Part shown: in pieces, positions 6,066-16,042 of the stretch
How positions within the stretch are numbered: the first letter of the stretch is position 1
How the letters are laid out: each line of letters begins with the position of its first letter
Source of the DNA: a virus
Virus record (IMG/VR): IMGVR_UViG_3300010883_000480
Coordinates: 1-23,757 of that record
Length of the DNA stretch: 23,757 nucleotides
Reading direction: 5' to 3' (one strand)
Program-made: the position numbers and the translations under genes
Notes under the pieces: generated by a model
Databases searched by the model: none
What the model saw: the letters and a program-made list of their open reading frames with translations, nothing else
What the model was told of the DNA's origin: nothing

Positions 6066-7493
6066 TTAGTAGTTAAAAATTGGTATTGCGTATCTATCAA
6101 AAGTAGCGCCATTATTTCGAGTACTACCGGATAAAGCTAGTGTTAAAAATCCTGCTGAACTGAGAATTAATGAATTACCGTCTGAATCAGTAGTAGAATA
6201 TGTTGTGCCATTATGTGGCAATCCTTCCGATCCTTGGTTAGGTGCACCTGTAAATAAGCCAGATTCAATGGATGACGCCTTAATTATATAGTTCGTAGCA
6301 ACAGCATTTAAATTAGCTCCGTCGCCCTCAGTTGTACTACCTGTTAAATACCACGTTTGGGAGGTAGGGGGAAGATCACCTGAGCCATATTGTAACACAT
6401 TACCGCCTGTTAAATTAGGTAATCTAAAGTCAGTCGCGACTGAACTACCGTAATTTGTACCTATAACTTCATAAAGCTCGCTGTACCCATTACGTGATAC
6501 ATAATGTCCGTTGCAAAGTAGATAACCATCAGGTACGTTACCTATAGCTGCGGCATGTGGTAATATAGCACCAACAGGTACAAAATCAGCCCCTGTTAGC
6601 GATGTCGCTGTTAAACAATCAAAGAAAGTAGATTGAGGTATATTTGATATACCGTAGTTATCTATTGAAAGTTGAGGCATTTCATAAACTCCTGATACTC
6701 CAGTCTGTATAAGAGATAAACGTCTGTTAGTAAAGTCAAAATTTTCTGTATTTACACCAGATAAAATATTTTGAATTTGGTTGGTGGAGTTGTTATACAC
6801 CAACCCTTCTCCAAACGCTTGATTATCAAATGAGCTAAAAGATACTGAATTAGATTTTGCGGAGGAAGTTTGTAGTTTATTGTCAATATCGATCTCTAGA
6901 CCTTGACCAACGTTTATACTTATTGGAGCTCCAGCTCCCCCAACCAATCCACTCGATAAAGCTGTTGTTTTGATTTCCCGCTCCGTAATAGAACTTGCTT
7001 TTAGTGATAGTTTTGAAGAAGAAAGCTCTAAGAAATCAGAATTAAAATCAATTGAAATCGAACTACCGTCTCTTACCAGACCACTACCAAATGCAGTATT
7101 AGTTATATCATTGGCGTCTAAAGAGCTTTGCTTAACAGTTAGTGTATTTGAAGCTGTAAATTCAATATTTTCATTATCTAATGCAGGTCCCATGTATGAC
7201 CAACCGGTAAGTGAAGAGTCATATTCGCTTGCAGTCAGAGTGTATAGTTTTGAATTAGCATAACCGATATCTCCTATTTGAGCGCCTGTAACATTACCTA
7301 AGCCGGATTCTAAATTAAAAACGCCGAAGTTTTTATTACCTACAACCCTACCACCAGATAAAGAGCCATCTCCTACGAACACTCTTTTAGTGTCTATAGT
7401 ATAACCTAACTCCCCTTGATCTAATACTAATTGCTTACGTTGATCGTCTGATCCACGTCTCACTTTTATTTTTACTATTGTAATATCTGGCAT
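6066..7493 (-). CDS. Tail fibre protein: Mtd-like N-terminus, shaft repeats, tail-collar domain
   Basis: This 475-residue paralogue of the 4549 product has the same N-terminal module (VRRGS at 11-15, GELGY at 28-32, VFVGDG near 39-44). A central shaft has three repeats about 46 residues apart, recognisable by AFGSGLV (about 134), ALSSGLV (178) and AFGEGLV (226). A collar domain runs from about 308 to 372 (GAILPH, GYLLCNG, RLPNLTGG), then an IIKA strand and a short C-terminal domain. It should be part of the adsorption apparatus at the tail tip. It lies 12 bp after the 7506 gene stop, with no clear late box, so it is probably co-transcribed from the promoter at 8175-8182. Confidence 0.8.
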   Translation of the reverse strand: MPDITIVKIKVRRGSDDQRKQLVLDQGELGYTIDTKRVFVGDGSLSGGRVVGNKNFGVFNLESGLGNVTGAQIGDIGYANSKLYTLTASEYDSSLTGWSYMGPALDNENIEFTASNTLTVKQSSLDANDITNTAFGSGLVRDGSSISIDFNSDFLELSSSKLSLKASSITEREIKTTALSSGLVGGAGAPISINVGQGLEIDIDNKLQTSSAKSNSVSFSSFDNQAFGEGLVYNNSTNQIQNILSGVNTENFDFTNRRLSLIQTGVSGVYEMPQLSIDNYGISNIPQSTFFDCLTATSLTGADFVPVGAILPHAAAIGNVPDGYLLCNGHYVSRNGYSELYEVIGTNYGSSVATDFRLPNLTGGNVLQYGSGDLPPTSQTWYLTGSTTEGDGANLNAVATNYIIKASSIESGLFTGAPNQGSEGLPHNGTTYSTTDSDGNSLILSSAGFLTLALSGSTRNNGATFDRYAIPIFNY

Positions 7494-7505
7494 TGCTAAA
7501 ATTTA

Positions 7506-8168
7506 TTAAGATGTTCTTTTCCAAACGTATACTCCGAAGTAAGGTGGTGTGTTATTATGTGATTGACTATTACCCTCAAAAGATGTAGAAACGTGTACAG
7601 GTGTAGCTGGATCAAAAAGACCGGACTGGTCTTTATTGGCACCATTTGTACGACCGTACCTTCTCCTTGCGGTAGATATATCATGATCATGCCGTGGCAT
7701 TTCAGCTTTAGTTAGTGTATGGTTGTATTCACCAATGGTGTCTGAATTAGAACCTTCGCTGATAGTTTCTCGCCCACCATTCTTATCACTACCAGTACCT
7801 ATACCTGCTAAATACCTACCTTCTGAAACTAATTCCCATTGTGTACCGGTAAATGAGGTACTAGGATTAATATTGGTAGCTGTAAGGTATATTGAATCAA
7901 CCGGAAATATTACATTGTATAACGTAGTAGCGGTAGGAGCAGTAGGTAGCTGTATATTATTAATAGAAACAGACGCCTCATCTTCATTTACATCTATTAT
8001 TGAGCTACCAGCTCCAATAACCACCCTAGCATCACTTATTTGAATAGGTGTCGAGTTACCTAGACCGTCGTGTACTGAATCTAAAACTCCTGTAATTGAG
8101 CTACCACTTAAATGTAACAGAGATGTATATCTATCTGAGATAAATTGATTTTCTAAACTCGCCGACAT
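7506..8168 (-). CDS. Short tail fibre / baseplate tip protein, gp12- or gp10-C-terminus-like
   Basis: This 220-residue protein ends in the tip domain typical of short tail fibres and T4 gp10-like C-termini. FPVDSIYLTATNINP (about 88-102) is followed by WELVSEGRYLAGIG (111-124), the histidine motif PRHDHD (158-163) and a final HNNTPPYFGVYVWKR segment (about 204-218). His160, His162 and His204 are candidates for the metal-binding histidines known in fibre tips of this class. The N-terminal 80 residues (SLENQFISDRYTSLLHLSG and following) look like an attachment module. It is first in a three-gene late operon (7506, 6066, 4549) driven by a box 6 nt before its ATG. A role in irreversible attachment is inferred. 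Confidence 0.8.
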   Translation of the reverse strand: MSASLENQFISDRYTSLLHLSGSSITGVLDSVHDGLGNSTPIQISDARVVIGAGSSIIDVNEDEASVSINNIQLPTAPTATTLYNVIFPVDSIYLTATNINPSTSFTGTQWELVSEGRYLAGIGTGSDKNGGRETISEGSNSDTIGEYNHTLTKAEMPRHDHDISTARRRYGRTNGANKDQSGLFDPATPVHVSTSFEGNSQSHNNTPPYFGVYVWKRTS

Positions 8169-8174
8169 ATAATA

Positions 8175-8182
8175 TATTTATG
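8175..8182 (-). promoter_or_regulatory. T4-type late promoter box for the fibre operon
   Basis: CATAAATA on the minus strand, 6 nt (TATTAT), then the ATG at 8168. It overlaps the start of the gap after the 8183-10237 stop and probably serves all three fibre genes. Confidence 0.7.
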
Positions 8183-10237
8183 TTAGCTGCTTAGAATGCT
8201 ATCGTAAATAGTTTTCTGAAGTTCAAATAATTTAGAAAATACCCTGTTTACAGATAAGTAGTTTACACTTTCGTTGCTATGAAAGTAAAAATTGCGAGTG
8301 TCTATATCTAATGGTGTAGGTATCTTATAATCACCAAACACCTTTACCCCCTGAATAGTATCAGTCGTTGGTATTCTAGTAAAGTTATTGTATATATTAA
8401 TAGTGTCGCGTAAGATATCTTGAATTAAAACATTTAAATTAATTCCCAAACCGGTCTCACATATAGTATCAAAAATATCCGGATTAAAAAAGCTTTCCAG
8501 ATCAGCAGGCACTAAACTTATTCGTTTTTTATTAAGAGCGCCAGTAGAGAAGTAAACTCTACCCACGTTATGATAGTAGACATAGGTTTTTTCTTTAAAT
8601 GTATCTGTAAGTGCATCAATAAAAGCTACCCGATTTGATTCAAGTAAATTAGTATTAAACTTCCAGTTGTTAGTATTAAATTTATAAGGTGAATCAAAGA
8701 GAATAGCTGGTGGAAATAATAAATCTTTTGGATCTAAGAAAGAAGTAATAGGTACTGGGTTAGTTACCATTCGTTCTGTTACATTACCATTATCCTTTAA
8801 TGTAAACAAGTTACTATCATAATCAGAAAAAGATACATCTAAATCAATTATAGAATCATCGTTCCGGTAAATAAAAAATCCGTCTGGTCTATTTTCCGCC
8901 CCATTAAAATTTAAATAATCCCCAGCATAATAAAAAACTTTATCTGGTACTTCAGTAAAGGTAATTTCTTGCGGAGTAGCTAAGCTAAACTCACTTACAG
9001 CAGATTGATTTTCAAATACAGGGTAGTAATAACCAGTTTCTCCATTTACTGTACCGAAAATAGTAACAGGCGCATCTCTTTTTATAGGTGATTTGTATTT
9101 TGCTTCTAAAATAACTCTATTAATTATTTTCGGCTCAGGTATCTCTCCATTTAATATAAATTCCTGTATATCAATAAAGTAAGCGTTGTAGGTCTGGGTG
9201 GTACTTACAGACTTGGTTACTATTAGTAGTAAATCGTCGGTAAATCTTGACTCTACCTTTACATACTCTGGATTATTTAAACTAGAAATAGGTATGGTGG
9301 CAAGAATCTCGCTTGTAGTATTAGGTGAAATCTCTAACTTGATATTATTATCGTTATCTATTACCTGAACTACTTTATAAGTTTTACCAAAGCTTATGCT
9401 ATTATTAATAACTTTAAAATTTGATGTTTTTATTTTATCTACTAACTTTAATCTTGTACATGCTCGATAAATATCCCTATCATATATATTGGTATAGTTT
9501 AATCCATCGTCTTCTAATGAGGGTGAATAAATTAAGCCGTTCGCTCTATCAACATCTAATCTTTTTACATTAATTAAATCATCTTGAACGGATTTATTTT
9601 TAATTTTTTCAATTTCACCAGTAAAACTACCACTAAAAGCAATTGTTTTTGAACTCGTAGAGGCGGTATATACAAACCCGTCATCATAAGTTTCAACATA
9701 AGCTTTTTTTGTATCGTCTAATTCAAAAAGATCAGGAAATCTTAATTTATCTGCACCTTTAAACGGGTCTATTTGATACGTGGTATCTAAGTTTTTAAAT
9801 GTTTTGTTGTCATCGTCTCTATCATCGGTTGTTGTAGAAGATAGACCAAAAAACCCACCTAACACTGTATCATCTTTAAAACTAGTGGTATCAAGGAGGG
9901 AATTATTATATACTTGCCCTAAACTATACAGTGAAAGATTATTTTCGTACAGTATATTAAAATTTTTCTTTAAAAAATCATTACTAAGAACATTTCTTGG
10001 TGAGTATTCTAATTTTTTTACTTTATTAGTAGTAAAAGCAGTTGGAGAATTATCAAACTCACGCTTTTCTATTATACTTCTCGCTAAAAAATTACCTTTT
10101 GAACTTAATTCAACCGAAAATGAGTTCTTAACCCGACCTGTAAGCGGTTTTTTGTCATCGATATTTACAAACCCACTATAGTCTACACCATCAAGTGTAA
10201 ATGCGCTACCAGCAGTATATTTAAAATAGTTTATCAT
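8183..10237 (-). CDS. Large beta-rich virion protein, 684 residues
   Basis: No named family is recognised. The N-terminus (FKYTAGSAFTLDG, then DYSGFVNIDD, then LTGRV) resembles, from memory, the start of structural proteins in uncultured marine T4-like phages. The bulk is beta-rich, with many Asn, Asp, Ser, Thr, Phe and Tyr residues. The last 130 residues look more helical (about 600-684). There is no signal peptide or membrane segment. The start overlaps the stop of the 10234 gene (ATGA), implying translational coupling and probably a joint structure with it. It lies between the gp6/gp25 baseplate genes and the fibre genes, so it is probably a baseplate-periphery or fibre-connector protein. 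The role is inferred from position only. Confidence 0.65.
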   Translation of the reverse strand: MINYFKYTAGSAFTLDGVDYSGFVNIDDKKPLTGRVKNSFSVELSSKGNFLARSIIEKREFDNSPTAFTTNKVKKLEYSPRNVLSNDFLKKNFNILYENNLSLYSLGQVYNNSLLDTTSFKDDTVLGGFFGLSSTTTDDRDDDNKTFKNLDTTYQIDPFKGADKLRFPDLFELDDTKKAYVETYDDGFVYTASTSSKTIAFSGSFTGEIEKIKNKSVQDDLINVKRLDVDRANGLIYSPSLEDDGLNYTNIYDRDIYRACTRLKLVDKIKTSNFKVINNSISFGKTYKVVQVIDNDNNIKLEISPNTTSEILATIPISSLNNPEYVKVESRFTDDLLLIVTKSVSTTQTYNAYFIDIQEFILNGEIPEPKIINRVILEAKYKSPIKRDAPVTIFGTVNGETGYYYPVFENQSAVSEFSLATPQEITFTEVPDKVFYYAGDYLNFNGAENRPDGFFIYRNDDSIIDLDVSFSDYDSNLFTLKDNGNVTERMVTNPVPITSFLDPKDLLFPPAILFDSPYKFNTNNWKFNTNLLESNRVAFIDALTDTFKEKTYVYYHNVGRVYFSTGALNKKRISLVPADLESFFNPDIFDTICETGLGINLNVLIQDILRDTINIYNNFTRIPTTDTIQGVKVFGDYKIPTPLDIDTRNFYFHSNESVNYLSVNRVFSKLFELQKTIYDSILSS

Positions 10238-12555
10238 TTAAAATTTTTAAAGTTTATTTTGTTTATTACGGTTGTAGCTGGTAAACTTTTTTGTATTACA
10301 GCTAGTAAATTATCTTTAACTTGATTTAAAATATTAACATCAGTTATATTTAAATTATCAATGTTAATATCAACAACGTTAGATTTAGATTTCAAATTAG
10401 CTCCTAACGTATTAAGCGTATCGATGTTATCAGAATAGTTTCTCATACCACAAGGTAAAGATATGTATATATCATCTATATTATTTATATTTCTCGTATA
10501 TACTGTTACAATTTCATCTTCTAAAGATAAAGGCTGTAGAGATAAAAATAAATTACTTATAGCGTTATTAGTAGTAATGTTTGATAGCAGAATATCTCCA
10601 CTAAAGTCTTCACTATCTAAATTTATATCACCAAATAATATTTGTTTATTAGTATACTGAAATGATAATACGTTATATTTAAAAATCTCAACAGTGTTTA
10701 AATACACTATACCAGTACCTGTAAGATTATTAAAAGATATATAAAGATCATTGTTAGTTAAATCAGATAACGTTATTGTCTTACTAAATGTTTCTTCACT
10801 ATTAGATGCATTGTCAAAGAACTTAAATTTTAAATCTAGATTTATACCAACCTTTTCAATAGTTATACCAGCATCTATTTCATTAACATGTGACTTTATA
10901 GAAAAATCCTTATTAAAAAACTTAAACGCTAAGGTATAGCCTCCGGTTGTGTTAATGGTTTTATAGTAACTAGGCGCATTCCTTTCTTGCTGCTTTAAAT
11001 CGCAATATTTCAATTGCATTTGTTCGTCTACCTTCTTTATATCTTTAACTCTCTCGTAAATATATTCTTTTTTAGGCTCAAAAGTAAGGTCGCTTAGCTT
11101 ATCGAAAAATAATTTATCAGTAACAGACGCTTTTAAAGTAGAATTACCTTCAATCAGATTTTCTATCACGTTGTCGTATGTAATATTATAAATAGGCTTA
11201 CCACCTAAAGCAGTTGCTTTAGACACTAAGTCAGGGTAGTAGTATCTATCAACCCATATCCCTTCCTCTCCTGGCATGCCCGAAAGCCAAGTACATAAAT
11301 ATTGACCTTCAGTGGCAGGCATATTGTCTAACTTCTTGTATACCCTATCTGCAAAATAGGGATATGGAAATGCAAAGGATCCAGACTCAACAAATGTTGT
11401 ATCGTTAATATTGAGTCTACCAAAGGGGTTGAGAGAAGAAGGAGCTGTAAAAGAAGTTGAACCAGGAGTTATTTTATAGGATAGATTATATGTTACAAAA
11501 TTTAACTCTAATGATGAATCTTCTTCTGCATTTATATCATTAAGTATAGAAGTATAATTTCTTATCTTATCGTTAAATACCAAGTCATTACTAGAACTAA
11601 GCAAATTATTAGAAGAAGTATAGCTATCTGCAGTGTCAGCTATATTTTTTAAATTTAATACATTAAAGGTACTATTATCCGAACTACTATTTTTATAAAA
11701 CAGGTAATTAGATTCTATATCAAATGAACTTTTATTTTCATTTACTAAGTATTCAGTATCTGTATACTCAATAAACGACGTATTAATAGGGTCTAATACT
11801 AAAGTGCTTTGATTGAAAATTATTTTAGCTGAAGTACCGTTAATATATAAGTAATTAATGTTCTCGAATTTATCAATAACCTGACCTACTAATGCCTCTT
11901 TCCGTTTTCTTAGTATATAACTCTTATTACCTTTTTTAACAAGAAAAGTTAAATACTGTACGCTACCCGACTTAGTTAGAATATATTCAATCTTTCTACT
12001 TTCTTTGTTGAGTTTGTTTTCACTTACAAATATTACAGGGATGATACCCTCCTTTTCAGGGTCGTCAGTAGCTACTAGATAGTATTTTTTATTATTATCG
12101 ATATAAGAAACGGAGCAGTAAAAATCATCTATAAATTCAATTTCAAATAAGGTGGAGCTATCATTTTGATCGTTACTAAAACCAGTAGCCCCATAAAAAT
12201 TAAAATCTACAAATTTATTATCATCCTTAAAAAATTCAGGTCGTATATCTTTTTCAAACTTAAGATAGTTGCCCGTTCCTGTACACTTCGCAAACTGTAA
12301 TGAGGTGTAGATAGAACTAGGTTTTAATCTCTCTGATTTGAACTCAATAAAATTATCAAGAGTGTTTAAATTAGTAAGATAAAAGTCAGTATAGTTTTTA
12401 TTCTTAAAGTCCACCGCTCCTGACAGCGCTGTAATAAAATTGAACGAGAAATTACCAGCATAAGTTCTACTAAACTGTGTTAAGTTTAGAGAGTCTATAC
12501 ACAAACCTGCTTCGTTAGATTTATATGTACTTAAACTTACAGTAGTTGAGCTCAT
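10234..12555 (-). CDS. Large virion protein with possible LamG-like C-terminal region, 773 residues
   Basis: The protein is long, beta-rich and Asn/Ser-rich. Two parts stand out. Residues 419-443 contain a Trp/Gly/Tyr-rich motif (WLSGMPGEEGIWVDRYY) that I recall from structural proteins of environmental T4-like phages. Residues about 537-665 have the strand pattern of a concanavalin A/LamG-like sandwich (GGYTLAFKFF, LYISFNNLTGTGIVYLN, ILFGDINL). A carbohydrate-binding role would fit that fold but is not shown. It is first in a two-gene late unit with the 8183 gene (ATGA overlap). The late box is 7 nt before its ATG, the widest spacing in the window. Clearly phage-structural by composition and context; the exact part is unknown. 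Confidence 0.65.
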   Translation of the reverse strand: MSSTTVSLSTYKSNEAGLCIDSLNLTQFSRTYAGNFSFNFITALSGAVDFKNKNYTDFYLTNLNTLDNFIEFKSERLKPSSIYTSLQFAKCTGTGNYLKFEKDIRPEFFKDDNKFVDFNFYGATGFSNDQNDSSTLFEIEFIDDFYCSVSYIDNNKKYYLVATDDPEKEGIIPVIFVSENKLNKESRKIEYILTKSGSVQYLTFLVKKGNKSYILRKRKEALVGQVIDKFENINYLYINGTSAKIIFNQSTLVLDPINTSFIEYTDTEYLVNENKSSFDIESNYLFYKNSSSDNSTFNVLNLKNIADTADSYTSSNNLLSSSNDLVFNDKIRNYTSILNDINAEEDSSLELNFVTYNLSYKITPGSTSFTAPSSLNPFGRLNINDTTFVESGSFAFPYPYFADRVYKKLDNMPATEGQYLCTWLSGMPGEEGIWVDRYYYPDLVSKATALGGKPIYNITYDNVIENLIEGNSTLKASVTDKLFFDKLSDLTFEPKKEYIYERVKDIKKVDEQMQLKYCDLKQQERNAPSYYKTINTTGGYTLAFKFFNKDFSIKSHVNEIDAGITIEKVGINLDLKFKFFDNASNSEETFSKTITLSDLTNNDLYISFNNLTGTGIVYLNTVEIFKYNVLSFQYTNKQILFGDINLDSEDFSGDILLSNITTNNAISNLFLSLQPLSLEDEIVTVYTRNINNIDDIYISLPCGMRNYSDNIDTLNTLGANLKSKSNVVDINIDNLNITDVNILNQVKDNLLAVIQKSLPATTVINKINFKNFK

Positions 12556-12562
12556 TATTATA

Positions 12563-12570
12563 TATTTAAG
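12563..12570 (-). promoter_or_regulatory. T4-type late promoter box
   Basis: CTTAAATA on the minus strand, 7 nt (TATAATA), then the ATG at 12555. It is in the 42-bp gap after the 12598 stop; nothing else is visible in that gap. Confidence 0.55.
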
Positions 12571-12597
12571 CCATTATCTCTGTTTTAAAGAATCAAA

Positions 12598-13239
12598 TTA
12601 CTCAACAATAATGACCTCAGTACCGTCTTTATTATCCACTACGACATTTTCGTTATTACGTTCAATTTTTTGTAAATTCTCTCCTACATCATTAACAACA
12701 AAAGATGTAAATGAATCTGCATTAGTGTTATTTGTTGTTTCAATAATATAGTTATCTATCTCTGTTCTTAGCTGTAGGGTAGTATCGAGATTCACATTGT
12801 TAATTATCTTTACTCCCTCGAGCTTAACATCTCTAATATTTTCGTAGTATCCCTCGGTTCGAATATCAAGAGGAATATTGAATTGGGTAATTTCTCCAGT
12901 AGTATACTGTATACCAATTTTTAATGTTAGCGATTTTACTAGACTGTTAGGAGATGGGTAGTAGATATGCTTATAAGTAGTGTTGAGAAATGGTGGAGAT
13001 ACTCCCTTAGTAATTTCATTTAATATACTCTCTGTTCTATAGTTTATAAATGTCTTTATTTCAGGCTCTAAAACCTCTGATCCATCACCCCAATCAAAAA
13101 CAACGTAGTATGGGAATACTTCAGAAAAAATATTACTTATATCTATTGATACTTCCGTTTGATCAAAAAGATCAATAGTATCGTAATTAGAAGTTAACGA
13201 TGTAGTTGTTGTTGAAAGAGAAATATTGTACGTATTCAT
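12598..13239 (-). CDS. Virion protein with PKD-like domain, 213 residues
   Basis: Residues about 25-125 look like a divergent PKD/immunoglobulin-like beta sandwich: FDWGDGS at 48-54 (the WGDG hairpin typical of PKD) and YKHIYYPS at 89-96, which fits the H-x-Y strand. PKD modules mediate protein-protein or protein-carbohydrate contacts on virion and cell surfaces. The C-terminal third is acidic and Asn/Thr-rich. The start overlaps the stop of the 13236 gene (ATGA) and there is no box of its own, so it is the second gene of a late unit. It may be an accessory subunit bound to the 930-residue product; this is inferred. No signal peptide. Confidence 0.65.
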   Translation of the reverse strand: MNTYNISLSTTTTSLTSNYDTIDLFDQTEVSIDISNIFSEVFPYYVVFDWGDGSEVLEPEIKTFINYRTESILNEITKGVSPPFLNTTYKHIYYPSPNSLVKSLTLKIGIQYTTGEITQFNIPLDIRTEGYYENIRDVKLEGVKIINNVNLDTTLQLRTEIDNYIIETTNNTNADSFTSFVVNDVGENLQKIERNNENVVVDNKDGTEVIIVE

Positions 13240-16028
13240 AATACCAAGGAGTTATTACTAACAGTTAAAGGCTCGGAGCTCAAATTAAAGCTAAACGAAT
13301 TTAATGTATCAGTATTTTCAAATGTAAATGTCTTGTTATCATAAACAGCTCTTACATAATCATCTCTTACAAACGATACGTTACTATTATTATCTACGAA
13401 AAAGTTATGGCTAGCTATAACCGGCGACATGTTTTGATCTTTTACTAAATAACTTAAATTAAATAAGTCTACATCACCTCTATACGTAATAACAGGGGTA
13501 TCAACTTGATCATATAATACATCGTACCCGGATAATATAAATCTATTTATATTATTACTAAGCTCTAAATTATTCTTAGGAAATATCTTAGTATTTGTTT
13601 TAGCTGTATAACTATACTCATATATTTCAGGGTAGACAGATAGTGTTTTAGTTTGTGTAGAATCCTGCTCAACTTTAAGCTTATAGTAATATACATTAAG
13701 ATCCTTTTTAAATCTATTACTTATTTTATCAAAATTGTTAGTATTTAAAGGTAGAGAAATATTATCATTAAACGGATCTTTAAATTTATTACCTTCAAAT
13801 CTTAATTGCTCAATTACAAAGAAACTACTTGTCTGTACGAAAAGCGTATCGTACATTAAGTCGAAATTTAAAACCCTACTAGAAAGGTCGCTTACAATAG
13901 TTGAACTATACTTAGATGATAAATATGGTATTAAATCAAAAATCTCCCCGCCTGTGTTCGTTGATGTATTTTTAACGTAAATTTTACCTTGTAAGTTTTT
14001 AGTGTTAAATTTATCAAAGGCTGCAGACGTATTGTTAACTACAGTTGTTGTCTCTAAAACCGTATCATCATAAAAATAACTGCCTGGGGCTAAGTTATAT
14101 TCGAAGTTTAATTTGTCAGTAAATCTTCCTCCTTCATAGCTACTATACAAACTATCTAAACCAGTAAGTTGAAGATTTAAGGAAAAATTACCAGTTAAAC
14201 TCTCAGTAACTGCAGTAGTATCATCCACTAAAGCACGTTGTATGGAAGCACTACTTAAACTAGCAATACCTCCTTCTATTAAATTGGAATAGTAGAATTG
14301 CTGTGTAGTACTAGCAAATGCGCTTAAATCTGAAGAGATAGGATCTGGTAAAAATCCAGAATCAGACTTCATAAAATAAGCACCATCTATAACACCTGCT
14401 GTATCAATATTACTGTTTAAAAAATCGACGTTAGTAGTTGTAGGCTCTATAAGCTCTTCATAAGGGCAGAAATATCTAAAGAATATATTATATGCAGAAG
14501 ATGGAAAAAAGGGTGAAGTTTCACGTGCAGTTAACCCGTTGGTGAACGAAGATAACCCTGATCTTTTAGTTTCAGTAAAGGTAGTTGTATCAGCTGTATT
14601 ATAGTTAAAGTTAAACCCTTCATTGTATAAACTATCATAAAATTGATAACCATTTAATATAAGATTTTTTACTGTTGGGGGATTTTTAACTGTTAAATTA
14701 TCTCTAAATTGGTTATTATCTTTTACTAATCCAAAAATATTTCCAAAGAGATCCTTTTTACTATCATCTATATAACCTTGATCAAAGAGAAATGCTAAAT
14801 CAGTATTTTCTGTTCTTTTGTCAAATTTAGAACTATAACCAATATAGGATGTATCTGCCTTACCAGTATTAGGTTGTAATTTGGCTACACCACTGGTAAT
14901 ATTTTTAAAGAAATTACTAGGTTCGATGTTAAAAACTAGTATATCCTGATTATTAGTAAATACTTTCGGGTCAGGAAATATAAAAAGACTATCAGGCTCG
15001 TACTGTTTACGTAATTCAAAGTCAATAGCCGGCGCTTGTATAACATTAATACCTGTATTAGTAGGTTTAAAGAATCCAGCCTCTCGTTTTGTACTTATTT
15101 TATTAGCAAATACACTAGCTGTGGTTGGATGTTGCTGATTTAAGAAATCACTATACGGCTTCTCCGCTTTGATAAGAATATCGTATACATATTCACCGGC
15201 TGAATTAGAAGAGATATAATAAAAATCTGTACCAATATATTTTTCAGTAAGGGTTCTCTTATTATCAAAAATACTATCCGCCTCTAAATATAACTTTAAA
15301 ATTTCACTATAACCTTCAAATACCTCTGATACTAACTCGGAGTTACTAGAAAGAAATATATTATCAGTTGGTAGATCATCCGGACTATAACTTAAAAAGT
15401 GCTTACCGTAATACGTCTCGTCTGGTTCTTGGTTAAAGTAGGAAGTATAAACATCAAAGTATTCAGTTAATGAAATACGTATATTGTTTTTTATATTATT
15501 AAAGTTATAATCTATTGAACCATCTTCACGATTATCTAGAAAATTAAGTACTGTACTGTAAGCACTTTTAACAACATTAAAGTTACTAGTTTTAGTTTTA
15601 ACCTTATTTGAAGTGTTGTATAAATTAACGCGTTCTAGTCTATAATATTCTATAACCTCTCTTAGCTTCTTACTAAAAAATGAAATTGCTATAGCTATAT
15701 CGTTATTATCATCAAAATCAAGATACTGTAGAAATTTCTTCTCTGTCTTATTGCTAAAATTTATAGTAATTTCCTTTAAAAAGTCTCTATATCTATCTAT
15801 TATAAGACTTTTATTAGTGGAATTCTTATTATTAATTTTATTATTCCAGTTATTTATATATGCAGCGTAGTACCCTTGCAATGTATCCGGTTCATAATCT
15901 ACCTGCACTGTTTTTATAAACTCAATCAGGGAAAAGGCTTGGTTTCGATCTAAAGCATTAGAATCTAATACATTACTATTAGTAACAGACTGTGGTACTT
16001 CAGGATAACCTTTTATTACATTTTCCAT
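13236..16028 (-). CDS. Large virion/baseplate protein, 930 residues
   Basis: This is the longest protein in the window. Residues about 30-290 look helical with many charged and Tyr/Phe residues. Residues 340-360 contain LFIFPDP (348-354), a motif I recall from large structural proteins of uncultured marine T4-like phages. The rest is beta-rich and Asn/Ser/Thr-rich. There is no membrane segment, signal peptide or enzyme motif. It is preceded by a late box 6 nt before its ATG and followed by the PKD-like 12598 gene with a 4-bp overlap. Its size and place two genes after gp6 make it a possible functional counterpart of T4 gp7 (about 1000 residues), a baseplate-wedge protein. I see no sequence match that would prove this. 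Confidence 0.65.
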   Translation of the reverse strand: MENVIKGYPEVPQSVTNSNVLDSNALDRNQAFSLIEFIKTVQVDYEPDTLQGYYAAYINNWNNKINNKNSTNKSLIIDRYRDFLKEITINFSNKTEKKFLQYLDFDDNNDIAIAISFFSKKLREVIEYYRLERVNLYNTSNKVKTKTSNFNVVKSAYSTVLNFLDNREDGSIDYNFNNIKNNIRISLTEYFDVYTSYFNQEPDETYYGKHFLSYSPDDLPTDNIFLSSNSELVSEVFEGYSEILKLYLEADSIFDNKRTLTEKYIGTDFYYISSNSAGEYVYDILIKAEKPYSDFLNQQHPTTASVFANKISTKREAGFFKPTNTGINVIQAPAIDFELRKQYEPDSLFIFPDPKVFTNNQDILVFNIEPSNFFKNITSGVAKLQPNTGKADTSYIGYSSKFDKRTENTDLAFLFDQGYIDDSKKDLFGNIFGLVKDNNQFRDNLTVKNPPTVKNLILNGYQFYDSLYNEGFNFNYNTADTTTFTETKRSGLSSFTNGLTARETSPFFPSSAYNIFFRYFCPYEELIEPTTTNVDFLNSNIDTAGVIDGAYFMKSDSGFLPDPISSDLSAFASTTQQFYYSNLIEGGIASLSSASIQRALVDDTTAVTESLTGNFSLNLQLTGLDSLYSSYEGGRFTDKLNFEYNLAPGSYFYDDTVLETTTVVNNTSAAFDKFNTKNLQGKIYVKNTSTNTGGEIFDLIPYLSSKYSSTIVSDLSSRVLNFDLMYDTLFVQTSSFFVIEQLRFEGNKFKDPFNDNISLPLNTNNFDKISNRFKKDLNVYYYKLKVEQDSTQTKTLSVYPEIYEYSYTAKTNTKIFPKNNLELSNNINRFILSGYDVLYDQVDTPVITYRGDVDLFNLSYLVKDQNMSPVIASHNFFVDNNSNVSFVRDDYVRAVYDNKTFTFENTDTLNSFSFNLSSEPLTVSNNSLVL

Positions 16029-16034
16029 TAATAT

Positions 16035-16042
16035 TATTTATT
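16035..16042 (-). promoter_or_regulatory. T4-type late promoter box
   Basis: AATAAATA on the minus strand, 6 nt (ATATTA), then the ATG at 16028. It abuts the stop codon of the 16043-18133 gene. Confidence 0.65.

Noticed and set aside
4549-7493. Diversity-generating retroelement suggested by Mtd-like N-termini
   Set aside because: No reverse transcriptase or template/variable repeat pair is visible, and this N-terminal module is common in ordinary tail fibres.
7496-7690. 64-residue minus-strand frame inside the short tail-fibre gene
   Set aside because: It is an alternative frame of the 7506-8168 gene, whose C-terminal tip motifs fix the true frame.
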